Counted from the stretch's first letter, positions 25,897-37,991 are shown. The stretch: 64,000 bases of DNA from Lepturacanthus savala (GCA_030544235.1 CM060461.1:1068949-1132948); one strand, 5' to 3'. The notes: a model not told the origin generated them from the letters alone. Made by a program: numbers and translations.

Positions 25897-26916
25897 TACA
25901 GTAGTGTTCAAAATAATATGAGTCCAATGTGCCTAACCAGATTAATCAATTTTTTCCAATTATATCTTTTATCGCTACATGGCAAGCAATTTAGCAGCAG
26001 GTGCGGTAGTGTAGTGTACTTTGATTAAAAGGTTGATTGGAGAGGGGAAAACCTATAAAGAAATGCAAAAAAATATAGGCTGTTCCATTAAAAATGATTT
26101 ACAGAGCGTAAAATGGAGCGCAGAAGACAAAAAATGAAAGACAGCCATCATTTTGGGTCCAAGGGCTGCAGACAGTTTGTGAGATGACCCCTAAACTCTA
26201 TGACACAGTTAACTCTGAAGACAGTGAAGCATGGTGCTACAAGCATCATGATAGGGGGATGCTTCTCTTACTATGATGTTGAGCCACATACCAGGGATCA
26301 TGGTTTAATTTGCACATGTCAAAATAATTGGTCATGTTACCTTTTGCTGAAGATGCAATGCCCTTGAAATGTGAGTTTCAACAAGACAACGACCCCAAAC
26401 ACACTCATACACCAGCAGCATCTTGCTTCCAAACCCCGGACGTTAATATAATCAAGAACTTGTGGGTTAACATTAAAAATGCTTTTTTTTTTAAAGCAAA
26501 ACCAAGAAATTATTATGGATTGACAGTTATGGAGTGACAATGTGCCTCAACTTGGTGACTCCATGCTGCACAAATGTGAAGCAGTTATAAAAAACTATGG
26601 TCATACAACTAAATAAGAGTTTAGTGATTCACAGGATTGCTAAATCCTAGAAACAAAAAAACTTGTACAAAATAATTTGACTTTGTAAAGTCGACAGCAG
26701 ACACTGATATTTTTTGAACACACCCCCTTTAACTAAATGCCCAATGTCACAGTCTTAAGAGCGTGCATATCATAAATGCTGGGTCATATTAGTTTTCTGA
26801 GAATCTACTGCACCTGCTGGTAAATTGTTTGCCATGTAGCAATAAGAAATATAATAAAAAACCTGAATTAATCTAGTTAGTTACATTGGACTGCTATTAT
26901 TTTAAACACTACTGTA
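25897..26916 (+). mobile_element. Tc1-like transposon, decayed, both ends present
   Basis: About 1.02 kb between TACAGTAGTGTTCAAAATAA and its inverted partner (TTATTTTAAACACTACTGTA). TA at each end fits Tc1/mariner insertion. The interior carries broken transposase sequence (separate entry). The same family appears at 5262-5431 and 59560-60530. Confidence 0.85.
26130..26530 (+). pseudogene. Tc1-like transposase remnant
   Basis: GGTCCAAGGGCTGCAGACAG and downstream sequence match the transposase region of 59560-60530. In one frame the peptide FQQDNDPKHT carries the second catalytic Asp of a DDE transposase, followed by a LWVNIK-like block. Frameshifts and stops break it and the DNA-binding part is not recognisable, so no active enzyme is possible. 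Confidence 0.7.
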
Positions 26917-27156
26917 TAAGTATTGTTTGGTCAGAAGCTGGCGCTATAGGTTGTGTTACACATGGATGTAACCTTAATAAACAGATTTAGAGATCAAGGT
27001 TGAGAATTCTGAAATAAATGCAGCTGACATTCTGAAATAAAATGGAGGTCCATGTTTCCTGATGCTGTTTAAAACGTTTTCCTCAAACTTTTCTAACGTG
27101 ATCATCTAAATACTATGACAGATACGCAACCTCCTGACTGATACTTTGATACTTGA
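26917..27156. other. No gene seen
   Basis: AT-rich non-coding. Confidence 0.5.
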
Positions 27157-27224
27157 TTGACATCAGATAAATTGGGTCAATTTTGGTAAATCGCTTGGCC
27201 CATTTTACCTGATATCACCCTATA
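27157..27224. mobile_element. TAGGGTG inverted-repeat element, minimal copy 3
   Basis: Only about 66 bp: GACATCAGATAAATTGGGTC, TTTTGGTAAATCGCTTGG, then CCCATTTTACCTGATATC and ACCCTATA. Both element ends are present with the interior deleted to almost nothing. Confidence 0.8.
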
Positions 27225-28126
27225 TCTCCTACATTTGCCTCCGCCCATATTCAAGCACAAACATTCCAAATGTATTTCTACTTGTTAGCCCACATACATT
27301 TATGTACTTCTGCTCTGAGGGGTTTTGATACTGCGACAGAAGCATTGTGTTTGTTAACAAAACTTTCCTGTTTCCACTTGACGAAGCCTCCGAGAAAAGA
27401 AAATGTTTTTTTCCCAGTTCGGGAGCAAGCAAACCCCTGCAGCCAAGGTCCTTAACATGTTGGGAGCAGCATGAAACCAGAAGACTGGAGGCTGTTCTCG
27501 CAGCAGATCAGCTGTGACATGAGGATGTAAATGTTTATATCCACATACTTTTAGCTAAGTTGTGAATTGGATCAGCCTCCTCCTGGTCCTTAACAGCTGC
27601 AAGTATGAGTAACAATTTCCCTTTTAGCTGCAAAACAGATAACCTATGATAACAGATTAGCTTTGGAAAGCTAAACTTTTGAAAAAAAAATGCACAATAG
27701 AGTGAAACTGATGCTAACATCACAACAATTTAACGCGTTAAAAAATTTAACGCAATTATGAGCATGTTCCAGTCTGGTGAAATGTTTAAATAAAGAAAAC
27801 GATTAACTAAATTCACATTAGTTACATTATCCGAGTGCTGGAACAATTCCAGTGGCTTCGTTTCAGTGTAATTAGGCTGTTTCGGTGTCTGTGCCGTTTG
27901 GCACGGAGCGACAAGTCTGAGCGCATCTCTGGTTGCTATGCAACGCGAGACGAGCTGAACAAATGTGTTTCTGGTTGGCTGATGGTCACGTGGTCACGTT
28001 ATCAGCAATTGCTATATTGAGCTTAAGTGCCTATTTGAGACAGCCTTATTTTATTTCAGAATTTTATTTATTTAACTGTATTACTGTATTTGTTTTATTC
28101 TATAATAATAGATGTATGAATCTATT
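27225..28126. other. No gene seen; repeat-like 27726-27765
   Basis: TTTAACGCGTTAAAAAATTT with AACGCAATTA (27728-27757) looks like the end of a common fish repeat. 27830-28020 is GC-richer and unique. Frames here have no domain. Confidence 0.4.
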
Positions 28127-28168
28127 ATTATTGATATTATTGTTATTATTATTATTATTATTATTATA
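28127..28168. repeat. (TTA)n microsatellite
   Basis: TTATTATTG then uninterrupted ATT units. Confidence 0.9.
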
Positions 28169-28349
28169 TGTAATTACTGAAAAATGACCACTTGTTAGTA
28201 AGTGAGGAAAATTTCTGGCCCAACTTAAGGTCTTGGATTCGAAATGTGGCCCAAATGGAAAACTAATTGAATAGTATCTTAAGCTTATAGGAAGGAAACA
28301 TTTGGAAATCAGGATGTTAAAATATAAACATTTTTTCTAATAATACATC

Positions 28350-28549
28350 TTCAATGATTAATTGATTAGTTTATTACTATTATAATAGTCTGCATTTATT
28401 TTTGATAATGGATTTGGGTCATTTTAGGTTGAATCTTCAGCTTTAGCAAACAGTTACACTATTTTATGAACCAAACAACTAATCAATTGATCATTTTAAT
28501 AATCAATGGATTAATCAATTATCAGAATAGTTGTTAATTGTAACTCTAG
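28350..28549 (+). repeat. GTTGCAGCCCTA-type repeat, diverged
   Basis: GAACCAAACAACTAATCAAT and AATCAATTATCAGAATAGTT match 2740-2836 and 48580-48664. Confidence 0.5.
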
Positions 28550-28669
28550 TCCTGATACATGGTTTTCAAATTTCAGTAACTTTAATTTCTATTTCAGAAA
28601 AAGAAATTCGAACTTGAGGTAAAAATTTATGTTTAGACCATCAAATTTGACACTTTTCCTGCATTTATT

Positions 28670-28800
28670 TGAAGGTGATGTCATTAACAAGATATATTTG
28701 CGGTTTTAAGAACCAAAAATCATCTCAATATATATTATAACATCTCCTCTCTGGAGCTTCTCTCTGCAGATCTGAAGCAGTTTACATGAATATATCTTTC
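28670..28800 (+). repeat. AAGATATATTTGCGGTTTTA repeat, copy 1 of 3
   Basis: GATGTCATTAACAAGATATA, TTTTAAGAACCAAAA and CTCTGCAGATCTGAAGC recur at 53910-54010 and, in shorter form, at 48890-48975. It often lies beside GTTGCAGCCCTA-type sequence and may be part of that element. Confidence 0.55.
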
Positions 28801-28951
28801 AATGTTTGTCTTTTTGATGCCAAAAGTCCTGCTTTTTGTTATTGACAGCTCAACAGGGAAACACAAAGAGGGACTTTAATGACTGTAAATGTGTCATGTA
28901 TCCACTTGATATGACTAACTCACACTGCTGAAGCCTTATAAAAACTCAGAT

Positions 28952-29210
28952 AGAGCTCTGGAAAAAAAGAGACCACTGCAAAACTATTAGTTTTTCTGAT
29001 TTTACTACTTATAGGTATGTGATTTGGGCAAAAGGAACATTTTGGTTTGAGTCTATAAACTACTGACATTTCCCCCAAATTCCAGTCTCATTAATCCTTA
29101 AGAGCATTTATTTTTCAAAATAACAAAAAAGATACGCTTGTAGACCTCATTTTTCAATAATCAATGCTTTGTTGCATTTAGCAGCATTTGAGTGTTGTGT
29201 GTTTATTTAA
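28952..29210 (+). mobile_element. AAGAGACCACTGC repeat, second copy
   Basis: It starts AGAGCTCTGGAAAAAAAGAG with ACCACTGC, and continues through TTACTACTTATAGGTATG and CTATAAACTACTGACATTTC. It is inverted relative to 18460-18668 and longer, without the second terminus. Confidence 0.65.
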
Positions 29211-29610
29211 CATTTCTTTAATATTCAAAATTATTTATTTGTGTTTACAAAGACTTTTGGGGGGGCAACTTTGTGTGTGTCTGTGTGGGGGGTCATGTCC
29301 CCTGTGTCTCCCCTGAGAGTTACACCTATGGTGTGAGGTATCATCACTGCATGGATGTAGAACAACCACACAATGACTGATTTGTTGGGGTGTAATAAAA
29401 GCTGTAAAGTAATACAAGCTTCACAGCGGTGCAGTGATATCAGCTTTTTCATTCAGTGATTGTGTTTTTACCTTTTAACACATTTCGCTTCGCTCCTCGA
29501 GTCCTGTGACGAGCACGACAGCCTCTAATGGCCCTGAACAACATGGTGTCCTTGCTGTATCCCCTCCCATCATCCTCAAACCCCTGGTGGTTCTGATTTC
29601 AGAAATGGTG
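29211..29610. other. No gene seen
   Basis: Unique-looking sequence leading into the minisatellite, with short G runs (29260-29290). Confidence 0.45.
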
Positions 29611-30933
29611 TTGTTATGTTATGTGACCGCTGTATGGTGCTATGCGAGAACTGTATTGTGCTATATGACAGCTGTGTGGTGCTATGTGACAGCTGTGTGG
29701 TGCTATATGACAGCTGTGTGGTGCTATATGACAGCTGTATGGTGTTATGCGAGAACTGAATGGTACTATGTGACAGCTGTAGGGTGTTATGTGACAGCTA
29801 TATGGTCCTATATGACAGCTGTGTGGTGTTATGTGACAGCCGTATGGTGTTATGTGACAGCTGTATAGTGTTATGTGACAGCTGTATGGTGCTATATAAC
29901 AGTGTGGTGTTATCTGACAGGTGTATGGTGCTATATGACAGCTGTGTGGTGTTATGTGACAGGTGTATGGTGCTATGCGAGAACTGTATGGTGCTATGTG
30001 ACAGCTGTGTGGTTTTATGTGACAGCTGTATGGTGTTATGTGACAGCGGTATAGTGTTATGTGACAGCTGTATGGTGTTATATAACAGCTGTGTGGTGTT
30101 ATCTGACAAGTGTATGGTGCTATATGACAGGTGTATGGTGCTATGCAAGAACTGTATGGTCTTATGTGACAGCTGTGTGGTGCTATGTGACAGCTATATA
30201 GTGTTATGTGACAGCTGTATGGTGCTATGCGTGAACTGTATGGTGCTATATGACAGCTGTATGATGTTATGTGACAGCTGTAAGATGTTATATGACAGCT
30301 GTGTGGTGCTATATGACAGCTGTATGGTGTTATGCGAGAACTGAATGGTACTATGTGACAGCTGTAGGGTGTTATGTGACAGCTATATGGTCCTATATGA
30401 CAGCTGTGTGGTGTTATGTGACAGCCGTATGGTGTTATGTGACAGCTGTATAGTGTTATGTGACAGCTGTATGGTGCTATATAACAGTGTGGTGTTATCT
30501 GACAGGTGTATGGTGCTATATGACAGCTGTGTGGTGTTATGTGACAGGTGTATGGTGCTATGCGAGAACTGTATGGTGCTATGTGACAGCTGTGTGGTGT
30601 TATGTGACAGCTGTATGGTGTTATGTGACAGCTGTATGGTGTTATGTGACAGCGGTATAGTGTTATGTGACAGCTGTATGGTGTTATATAACAGCTGTGT
30701 GGTGTTATCTGACAAGTGTATGGTGCTATATGACAGGTGTATGGTGCTATGCGAGAACTGTATGGTCTTATGTGACAGCTGTGTGGTGCTATGTGACAGC
30801 TATATAGTGTTATGTGACAGCTGTATGGTGCTATGCGTGAACTGTATGGTGCTATATGACAGCTGTATGATGTTATGTGACAGCTGTAAGATGTTATGTG
30901 ACAGCTGTATGGTGCTATATGACAGCTGTATGA
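29611..30933 (+). repeat. 21-bp minisatellite with 585-bp higher-order repeat
   Basis: About 60 tandem units of a 21-mer (consensus near ATGTGACAGCTGTATGGTGTT). A block starting CTGAATGGTACTATGTGACA recurs at 29756 and 30341, giving a 585-bp period with the same variant units in the same order, including an 18-bp unit (CTATATAACAGTGTGGTG) in both. The second block has one extra 21-mer. Because 21 is a multiple of 3, frames stay open on both strands (VLCDSCM...). This is periodicity, not evidence of a protein. Confidence 0.95.
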
Positions 30934-32367
30934 CCAAAATGCACCAATAACAAGCCATCATTAATAGATGTTCGTGTAATAGGTTAAATAAAAGTGTCAG
31001 TTATTTGAGGTCATACATATTTTAATTTAATTCTAACAAATTGAAAAACTTGGGAAAAAATGGGAAAGAATATTTTGGAAAGAAAGAAAAAAATTGTACA
31101 CTAAATGTATCTAATATTGTGTCATATTTGTGTGTGTCATATGCAACTCATTCATTATGTTTTATTGTGGAAAAAATATACAACAAAAATAGAGGATAAA
31201 ATAAAAATAAAAAAAATGTCATCAATGAAATTCAGGACAATCAAAAGCATGACTAGTTACTGTCTCAGACATGTAAAACATGTTGCTTTTATCTGACATT
31301 TTTGACAGTAAACTTCAGTCTTCTTCAGTGTCACTCTGAACGAAGGTATAATGAACCTCATACAAGACAATCAGAAGCACGTTTCAGTTTGCTTGTCAGG
31401 GAAAATTCTTTTGCAGAAGGTCATGAATGACTTCAGAGTACAAACAAAGCTTCACTTTTAAACCCGAAACATCATGCATCCTCTGTATAATAGAAACAAA
31501 TTGTGAAAAAACGACAGAGTCAGCAAATCTTCAGAAAATATCTGTGGTTATCTGAGAAGGAGACGATGAAACATGAGGTGAGTCAGACTCACAGATTGAT
31601 TACATTTAAAGGAGCCAAAACACTCACAGTGGTTTGTAAAACTCAGACAGGAATTCACAACTCTGGAAAGCTATGCCATCTGTTCATGGTGTGTCCCCTG
31701 TATCAAACATAATAAAACTAAGCTGTAATCACTTTCCACTGCTAAATAATAGACCCCACTTTAGTCCCTCTTAGTGGAAATATCACAGCAAGCGCACTGT
31801 TTTCCTTCTTTTTTTTTCCTCTGTATGTCCTGAAGTGGGATCAGGCAAACATTTTTTTTTTCTTTAATTTTTGCTCGAGTTCAATTGATTTTCAACTCAT
31901 AATGAACGAGTCAGCATCTGCTTGCAGATGTAAAGCACTGTTAAAGGTAGATTATATCACCAGAATTGTATTATTTTATTAATAAATATACATTTACAGG
32001 TATCTATTAACAGTAGAAGACTTCAGAATTACTTATTGATCATCCAGTTACACAAAAGTCTACACATGTATTTTAGCTTAAATAATTCCTGTTATTTTAA
32101 ATGACAGTATTTTTTGGATATTGATAATGAATTTGCTATTTTCTGTCAGTTATCATGGTTTTCATCTGCCTATGGTTGAAATGTCCTTTAAGGAATCAAG
32201 TTAATGAGTTTACTGCATCTTTGCATGTATTTGAATGAATCAGTCTATTGAAGGTTAAAATAAATACAATAAATAAGTCTTCACAATCACTTTTAATGTT
32301 TAATATGAACATAAACAACTTTTCCTTATTGTTCTGGCTCATTCAGTAATGACAGCAACTCACATGA
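30934..32367. other. No gene seen
   Basis: AT-rich, repeat-poor non-coding DNA; frames up to 69 codons have no domain. Confidence 0.5.
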
Positions 32368-32379
32368 AAACCCAGTCCT
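32368..32379. repeat. LINE target-site duplication, 3' side
   Basis: AAACCCAGTCCT, identical to 35740-35751 on the other side of the LINE. Confidence 0.9.
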
Positions 32380-35300
32380 CGTCTCGTCTCGTCTTCTTCC
32401 GCTTATCCGTAATCGGGTCGCGGGGGCAGCAGCTTCAGCAGGGAAGCCCAGACTTCCCTCTCCCCAGCTACTTCCTCCAGCTCTTCCGGGGGGACCCCAA
32501 GGCGTTCCCAGACCACCCGAGAGACATAGTCTCTCCAGCGTGTCCTGGGTCTTCCCCGGGGCCGCCGCCCGGAGGGACGTGCCCGGAACACCTCACCAGG
32601 GAGGCGTCCAGGAGGCATCCTCACTAGATGCCCGAGCCACCTCAACTGGCTCCTCTCGATGTGGAGGAGCAGCGGTTCTACTCTGAGCTCCTCGCGGATG
32701 ACCGAGCTTCTCACCCTATCTCTAAGGGAGAGCCCAGCCACCCGGCGAAGGAAACCCATTTCGGCCGCTTGTATTCGCGATCTCGTTCTTTCGGTCACTA
32801 CCCAAAGCTCGTGACCATAGGTGAGGGTAGGAACGTAGACTGACTGGTAAATCAGGAGCTTCGCCTTTCGGCTCAGCTCCTTCTTCACCACGACGGACCG
32901 ATGCAGGGCCCGCATCACTGCAGACGCCGCACCGATCCGCCGGTCAATCTCCCGCTCCATCCTCCCCCCACTCGTGAACAAGACCCCGAGATACTTGAAC
33001 TCCTCCACTTGAGGCAGGATCTCATCCCCGACCTGGAGTCGACACTCCACCCTTTTCCGGTCCAGAACCATGGCCTCGGATTTGGAGGTGCTGATTTTCA
33101 TCCCAGCCGCTTCACACTCGGCTGCGAACTGCTCCAGTGAGAGCTGAAGGTCACGGCTCGATGAAGCCAACAGGACCAGATCGTCCGCAAATAGCAACGA
33201 CCCAATCCTGAGGCCACCAAACCGCAGCCCCTCGACGCCCTGGCTGCGCCTAGAAATTCTGTCCATAAAAGTTATGAACAGAATCGGTGACAAAGGGCAG
33301 CCCTGACGGAGTCCAACCCCCACTGGAAACAAGTTCGTCTTATTACCGGCAATGCGGACCAAGCTCTGGCACCGAGAGTACAGGGACCGGACAGCCCGTG
33401 TCAACGGGTCCGGGACCCCATACTCCCGGAGCACCCCCCACAGGACTGCCCGAGGGACACGGTCGAACGCCTTCTCCAGATCCACAAAACACATGTAGAC
33501 TGGTTGGGCGAACTCCCACGCACCCTCAAGCACCCTGCTAAGGGTATAGAGCTGGTCCACAGTTCCACGACCAGGACGAAAACCACACTGCTCCTCCTGA
33601 ATCCGAGGTTCGACTATCTTACGGACCCTCCTCTCCAGTACCCCCGAATAGACTTTCCCAGGGAGGCTGAGGAGTGTGATCCCTCTATAGTTGGAACACA
33701 CCCTCTGGTCCCCCCTTTTATAAAGGGGAACCACCACCCCGGTTTGCCAGTCCAGAGGCACTGCCCCCGATGTCCACGCGATGTTGCAGAGACGTGTCAA
33801 CCAAGACAGCCCTACAACATCCAGAGCCCTGAGGAACTCAGGGCGAATCTCATCCACCCCCGGGGCCTTGCCGCCGAGGAGCTTTTTGACTACCTCGGCG
33901 ATCTCAGCCCCAGAGATAGGCGAGTCCACCACTGATCCCCCAGACTCTGCTTCTTCAACAGAAGACGTGCTGGTGGGATTGAGGAGGTCTTCGAAGTATT
34001 CCCCCCACCGATCCAGGACGTCCCGAGTCGAGGTCAGCAGCACCCCGTCTCCACTGAACACAGTGTCAACGGTGCGCCGCTTTCCCCTCCTGAGACGCCG
34101 AATGGTGGTCCAGAACTTCCTCGAAGCCGTTCGAAAGTCTTTCTCCATGGCCTCACCGAACTCCTCCCACGCCCGAGTTTTTGCCTCGGCAACCACCGAG
34201 GCTGCGATCCGCTTAGCACGCCGATACCCGTCAGCTGCTTCCGGAGACCCACAGGCCAAGAAGGTTCTGTAGGACTCCTTCTTCAGCTTGACGGCATCCC
34301 TTACCGCCGGTGTCCACCAGCGGGTTCGGGGATTGCCGCCACGACAGGCACCGACGACCTTACGGCCACAGCTCCGATCAGCCGCCTCAACAATAGAGGC
34401 GCGGAACAAGGTCCACTCGGACTCAATGTCCCCCGCCTCCCCCGGGACGTGGGTGAAGCTCTCCCGGAGGTGCGAGTTGAAGTTCCTTCTGACAGGAGAT
34501 TCGTCCAGACGTTCCCAGCAAACCCTCACAGAACGTTTGGGTCTGCCAGGTCTGACCGGCCTCTTCCCCCACCATCGGAGCCAACTCACTACCAGGTGGT
34601 GATCAGTTGACAGCTCCGCCCCTCTCTTCACCCGAGTGTCCAGGACATGAGGCCGCAAGTCCGACGACACGACAACAAAGTCGATCATCGAACTGCGGCC
34701 AAGGGTGTCCTGGTGCCAAGTGCACATATGGACACCCTTATGCCTGAACATGGTGTTCGTTATGGACAATCCATGACGAGCACAGAAGTCCAACAACGAA
34801 ACACCATTCGGGTTCAGATCAGGGGGGCCGTTCCTCCCAATCACGCCTCTCCAGGTCACACTGTCATTGCCCACGTGAGCATTGAAGTCCCCCAGGAGGA
34901 CGATGGAGTCCCCAGAAGGGGCGCCCTCCAGCACCCCATCCAAGGACTCCAAGAAGGGTGGGTACTCTGAACTGTCATTCGGCGCATAGGCACAAACGAC
35001 AGTCAGGACCCGTCCCCCCACCCGAAGGCGGAGGGAGGCTACCCTCTCGTCCACCGGGGTGAACCCCAATGTAAAGGCACCGAGCCGGGGGGAAACAAGC
35101 ATTCCCACCCCAGCTCTGCGCCTCTCACCGGGGGCAACTCCAGAGTGGTAGAGAATCCAACCCCTCTCGAGGAAACTGGTTCCGGAGCCCACACTGTGCG
35201 TCGAGGCGAGCCCGACTATATCTAGTCAGTATCTCTCAACCTCGCGCACCAGCTCAGGCTCCTTCCCCGCCAGAGAGGTGACGTTCCACGTCCCCAGAGC

Positions 35301-35739
35301 CAGTTTCTGCAGCCGGGGGTCGGACCGCCAGGGTCCCCGCCTCCGACTGCCGCCCAACTCTCTCCGCATCGTCCCCCTGTGGCCCCCCCCACGGGTGGTG
35401 AGTCCATGGGGAGGGGGGCCCACGTCGCCGCTTCGGGCTAAGCCCGGCCGGACCCCGTGGGCAAAGGCCCGGCCACCAGGCGCTCGCACCCGAGCCCCTC
35501 CCCCAGGCCTGGCTCCAGAGGGGGGCCCCGGTAACCCACACCCGGGCAGGGTTAACGCTGGCCCAATGTTCTTTCTCATCATCAGAGGGTTTTGAGCCGC
35601 TCTTCGTCTGGTCCCTCCCCCAGGACCTGATTGCCATGGGTGACCCTACCAGGGGCATAAGCCCCCGACAACATAGCTCCTGGGATCATTGGAACACGCA
35701 AACCCCTCCACCACGATAAGGTGGCAGCTCCAGGAGAGG
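32380..35739 (-). mobile_element. Near full-length APE/RT LINE
   Basis: A 3360-bp minus-strand non-LTR retrotransposon bounded by a perfect 12-bp target-site duplication, so a target-primed insertion with both ends intact. It is far more GC- and CpG-rich than its surroundings. The 3' end is a short tandem tail (ACGAG repeats, + strand 32379-32393) instead of poly(A), which is typical of RTE-like elements. The 5' end (about 35,580-35,739) is untranslated and stem-loop rich. The exact clade is not settled by eye. A 3'-truncated relative lies at 50180-50492. The low decay suggests a young insertion. Confidence 0.93.
32403..35582 (-). pseudogene. LINE polyprotein, APE endonuclease + reverse transcriptase, one stop
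   Basis: One frame runs from about 35582 to 32403 broken by a single TGA at 35228-35226. Upstream of it is the first endonuclease block (LGTWNVTSL). Downstream 929 codons stay open from Met 35192: endonuclease GDFNAH (residues 101-106) and STDHHLV (195-201), then reverse transcriptase with APGVDEI (about 443), NYRGITLL (501), FVDLEKAFDRVP (569), QGCPLSP (630) and catalytic FADD (668-671). The C-terminal region ends in a conserved RRPRGRPRTRWRDYVSRV block and RPDYG. Endonuclease nicks target DNA and RT copies the RNA at the nick. Starting after the stop would lose the first endonuclease motif. The plus-strand frames over this interval are shadows. Confidence 0.92.
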
Positions 35740-35751
35740 AAACCCAGTCCT
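35740..35751. repeat. LINE target-site duplication, 5' side
   Basis: AAACCCAGTCCT, the partner of 32368-32379. Confidence 0.9.
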
Positions 35752-36377
35752 TTCATGCAAAAACTAACACACACACACATGCATACTGTTACTGTCAGAA
35801 TATGAAAGGATCTGACCTAATAAATGATACTACAATCAGCTCAACTATAAAATGTGCAATAAATACATGTGAGTGATACTTCCCTCCTTCTTTAAATTTA
35901 TGTTTGACTGTGCAGCAAAACACTTTGTCATATAAAATGACAAAGCAGTCGCTAACTTTAAAGTTGAAGAGCAAAGGCATTCATAAAAAAAAAAACTGAT
36001 ACTTGTGATGCATCCAGCTATAATAATAAGCTGCACAGTCACAGAAGGTTTAGTGTGTGGACCTAAAATAAACAGCGGTTCATCTTAATTTGATGCTCAG
36101 CAAATCCAAGCTGCAGGACGTCAACATAAAACTAAAAAAAAGTAAAATGCTGTACAATGAGAAGCTGCTCTGCTGCTCAGCAGGTTACTGTGGTTTGAAA
36201 TTGTCGGACTCCCTGTGGGATTATGGGAATTGTAGGCTATTGTTGAAGTGAGGACGACCGAGGTCAGAATATGTGTTTGTTCCTTTTTTTAAACTATTTT
36301 TTTCATGCTGTGTCTTATTTCTCTGCTTTAACACATCATCACTTTCATACAAAAGTGTGTATATGTTTGATGTTTGT

Positions 36378-36381
<4 letters not shown>
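35752..36381. other. No gene seen
   Basis: AT-rich non-coding with a short CA run (35768-35780). Confidence 0.5.
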
Positions 36382-36412
<31 letters not shown>

Positions 36413-36417
36413 CATGT

Positions 36418-36476
<59 letters not shown>
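36382..36476. repeat. (GT)n microsatellite, interrupted
   Basis: GT tract with a GCGTGCATGTGTGCGCAC interruption in the middle. Confidence 0.97.
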
Positions 36477-36477
<1 letters not shown>

Positions 36478-36689
36478 CTTGACAGTCCACAGGATGTCTG
36501 TGTCCTGACTGGGTCGGTTTCTCAGTTCCTTTCTGCCTTTTTTCAACATCCTGTTTTCACACACATGTGGAATACAAACTGACACACAAACACCTGGATC
36601 CTCTCAAGTTGGAAGCAGACATGATGAGACTAAACATTTTTCACACACAGAAGGAATTTCATCAACATACTCAAATATATTTCAACAAT

Positions 36690-37145
36690 GTTGAGCTGCA
36701 GAGAAATTATCCATTAATTAATCATTAATCTTCTTCTCGTTAATTAAAAGTACAGTGTGTAGTTTCTGGTGGCATCTAGTGGTAAAAATGGTTCATTCTA
36801 AGGTTATAAAAACAATTCTTATGGTGATTGAATTTTAAACAAATTCAAACATACTTGAAATGTATCCTTAACAATCTGCAAGTTTGTCTTGCTTGATGCT
36901 GCTAAATCTGACAAACAGAACCTTTAAACAATAAGAAAATGAATCAGTAAATATTATGATCATCATATTCATTTTGATCCTTTATGAAGAAGGAAATGCC
37001 AAATATTTCCCAAAGGTCACAGTTAATTCAATATCTTTGTATTTTTTTTATCTTGATGTTTGATCAGACAAAACATCACTTTTTTATTTAAAACAATTAA
37101 AATGGATAATTTAGAAAATGATTGGCAGATTAATTAATGAAAACC
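36690..37145. repeat. GTTGCAG-type repeat split by a MITE
   Basis: GAGCTGCAGAGAAATTATCC (36693) and the AAAATGATTGGCAGATTAAT side (about 37115) look like the two ends of the ATTAATCG-rich dispersed element, with 36744-36927 inserted between them. Confidence 0.4.
36744..36927 (+). mobile_element. TACAGTGTGTAG...ACCTTTAA MITE
   Basis: TAAAAGTACAGTGTGTAGTT, GGTGGCATCTAGTGG and the right end CAGAACCTTTAAAC resemble the common fish element whose ends read AAAGGTCCGGTGTGTAAGAT. Related to 38849-39010, 43090-43187 and 59482-60714. Confidence 0.55.
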
Positions 37146-37991
37146 AGTGAGTGTATTGCCAACTTCCCTTTCAGGTCAAGGTCATTTATCATCATTCTGT
37201 TCTGCAACAAAAAGGACATGCTTCCACATTTCTGATGCAGGTAATAAATAAATATTGATCAGACCAATCACAAACTATATGAACTGAGAACAATGAAAAA
37301 CAACAAAGATTTTCTGACTGACCTGTGGATCTGATTTAAAGGCAAAATAGGAATTGCTTGCACGTATTTTAATGAATAAATGAATATGTGATGCTGACAA
37401 TTGTAGTTGTGTGCTATATCAAGGAAAAGATAGTGTCTATTACAAAATTCCTCCTGCAGCTCTGTGCTTTGAGGAATTTCGGATTAAATGTGTTGTGACA
37501 CATCTACATAACGGTTTTCCCATTTGAGAATTTCCTCTGAATTTTAAAGTGAAGAGACAACTATGTGACTGAGTCCAGTGTGATTCTGCAGTGGCTCATT
37601 CATCCTCATATCTTTATCATATCAGTGTCAGTAAAAACGTCCTGTCTGTTTGTTGAGTCCAGCAGCTCGACAGGTTTTCCAGGTCTGATCTGGGCCGTTT
37701 GGGCTTGCCCCGTCACACCCACTCAGGCCTGTGGGTTAAATAAATAAACACCAGCATCCACTTCCAACCGACTTCAACTGTTTCCCTCAACCCGTTTTCA
37801 AGTTTGACGTGTTGTGTAGACAAAACAGGATTAAGTGGGCACTGATGCAGATTAGCACTGAGATTAAATGTGTTGGAGTCAAGGGACAAAGACAAAGGAC
37901 TAAATCTTGACTTCATTCAACTTCTAAAAGATCTGATAAAGCACCATTTGTTGTTCTGCTAGCAGAACTTTTTCTGTATCATATAGTAAGA
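37146..37991. other. No gene seen
   Basis: AT-rich non-coding DNA; frames at 37565-37916 have no recognised domain. Confidence 0.45.

Noticed and set aside
29760..30950. Frames of 194 and 201 codons (VLCDSCM repeats) and antisense frames
   Set aside because: A 21-bp period keeps every phase open on both strands; nothing else suggests a protein.
32349..34970. Many plus-strand frames over the LINE
   Set aside because: Antisense shadows of a GC-rich minus-strand coding region.
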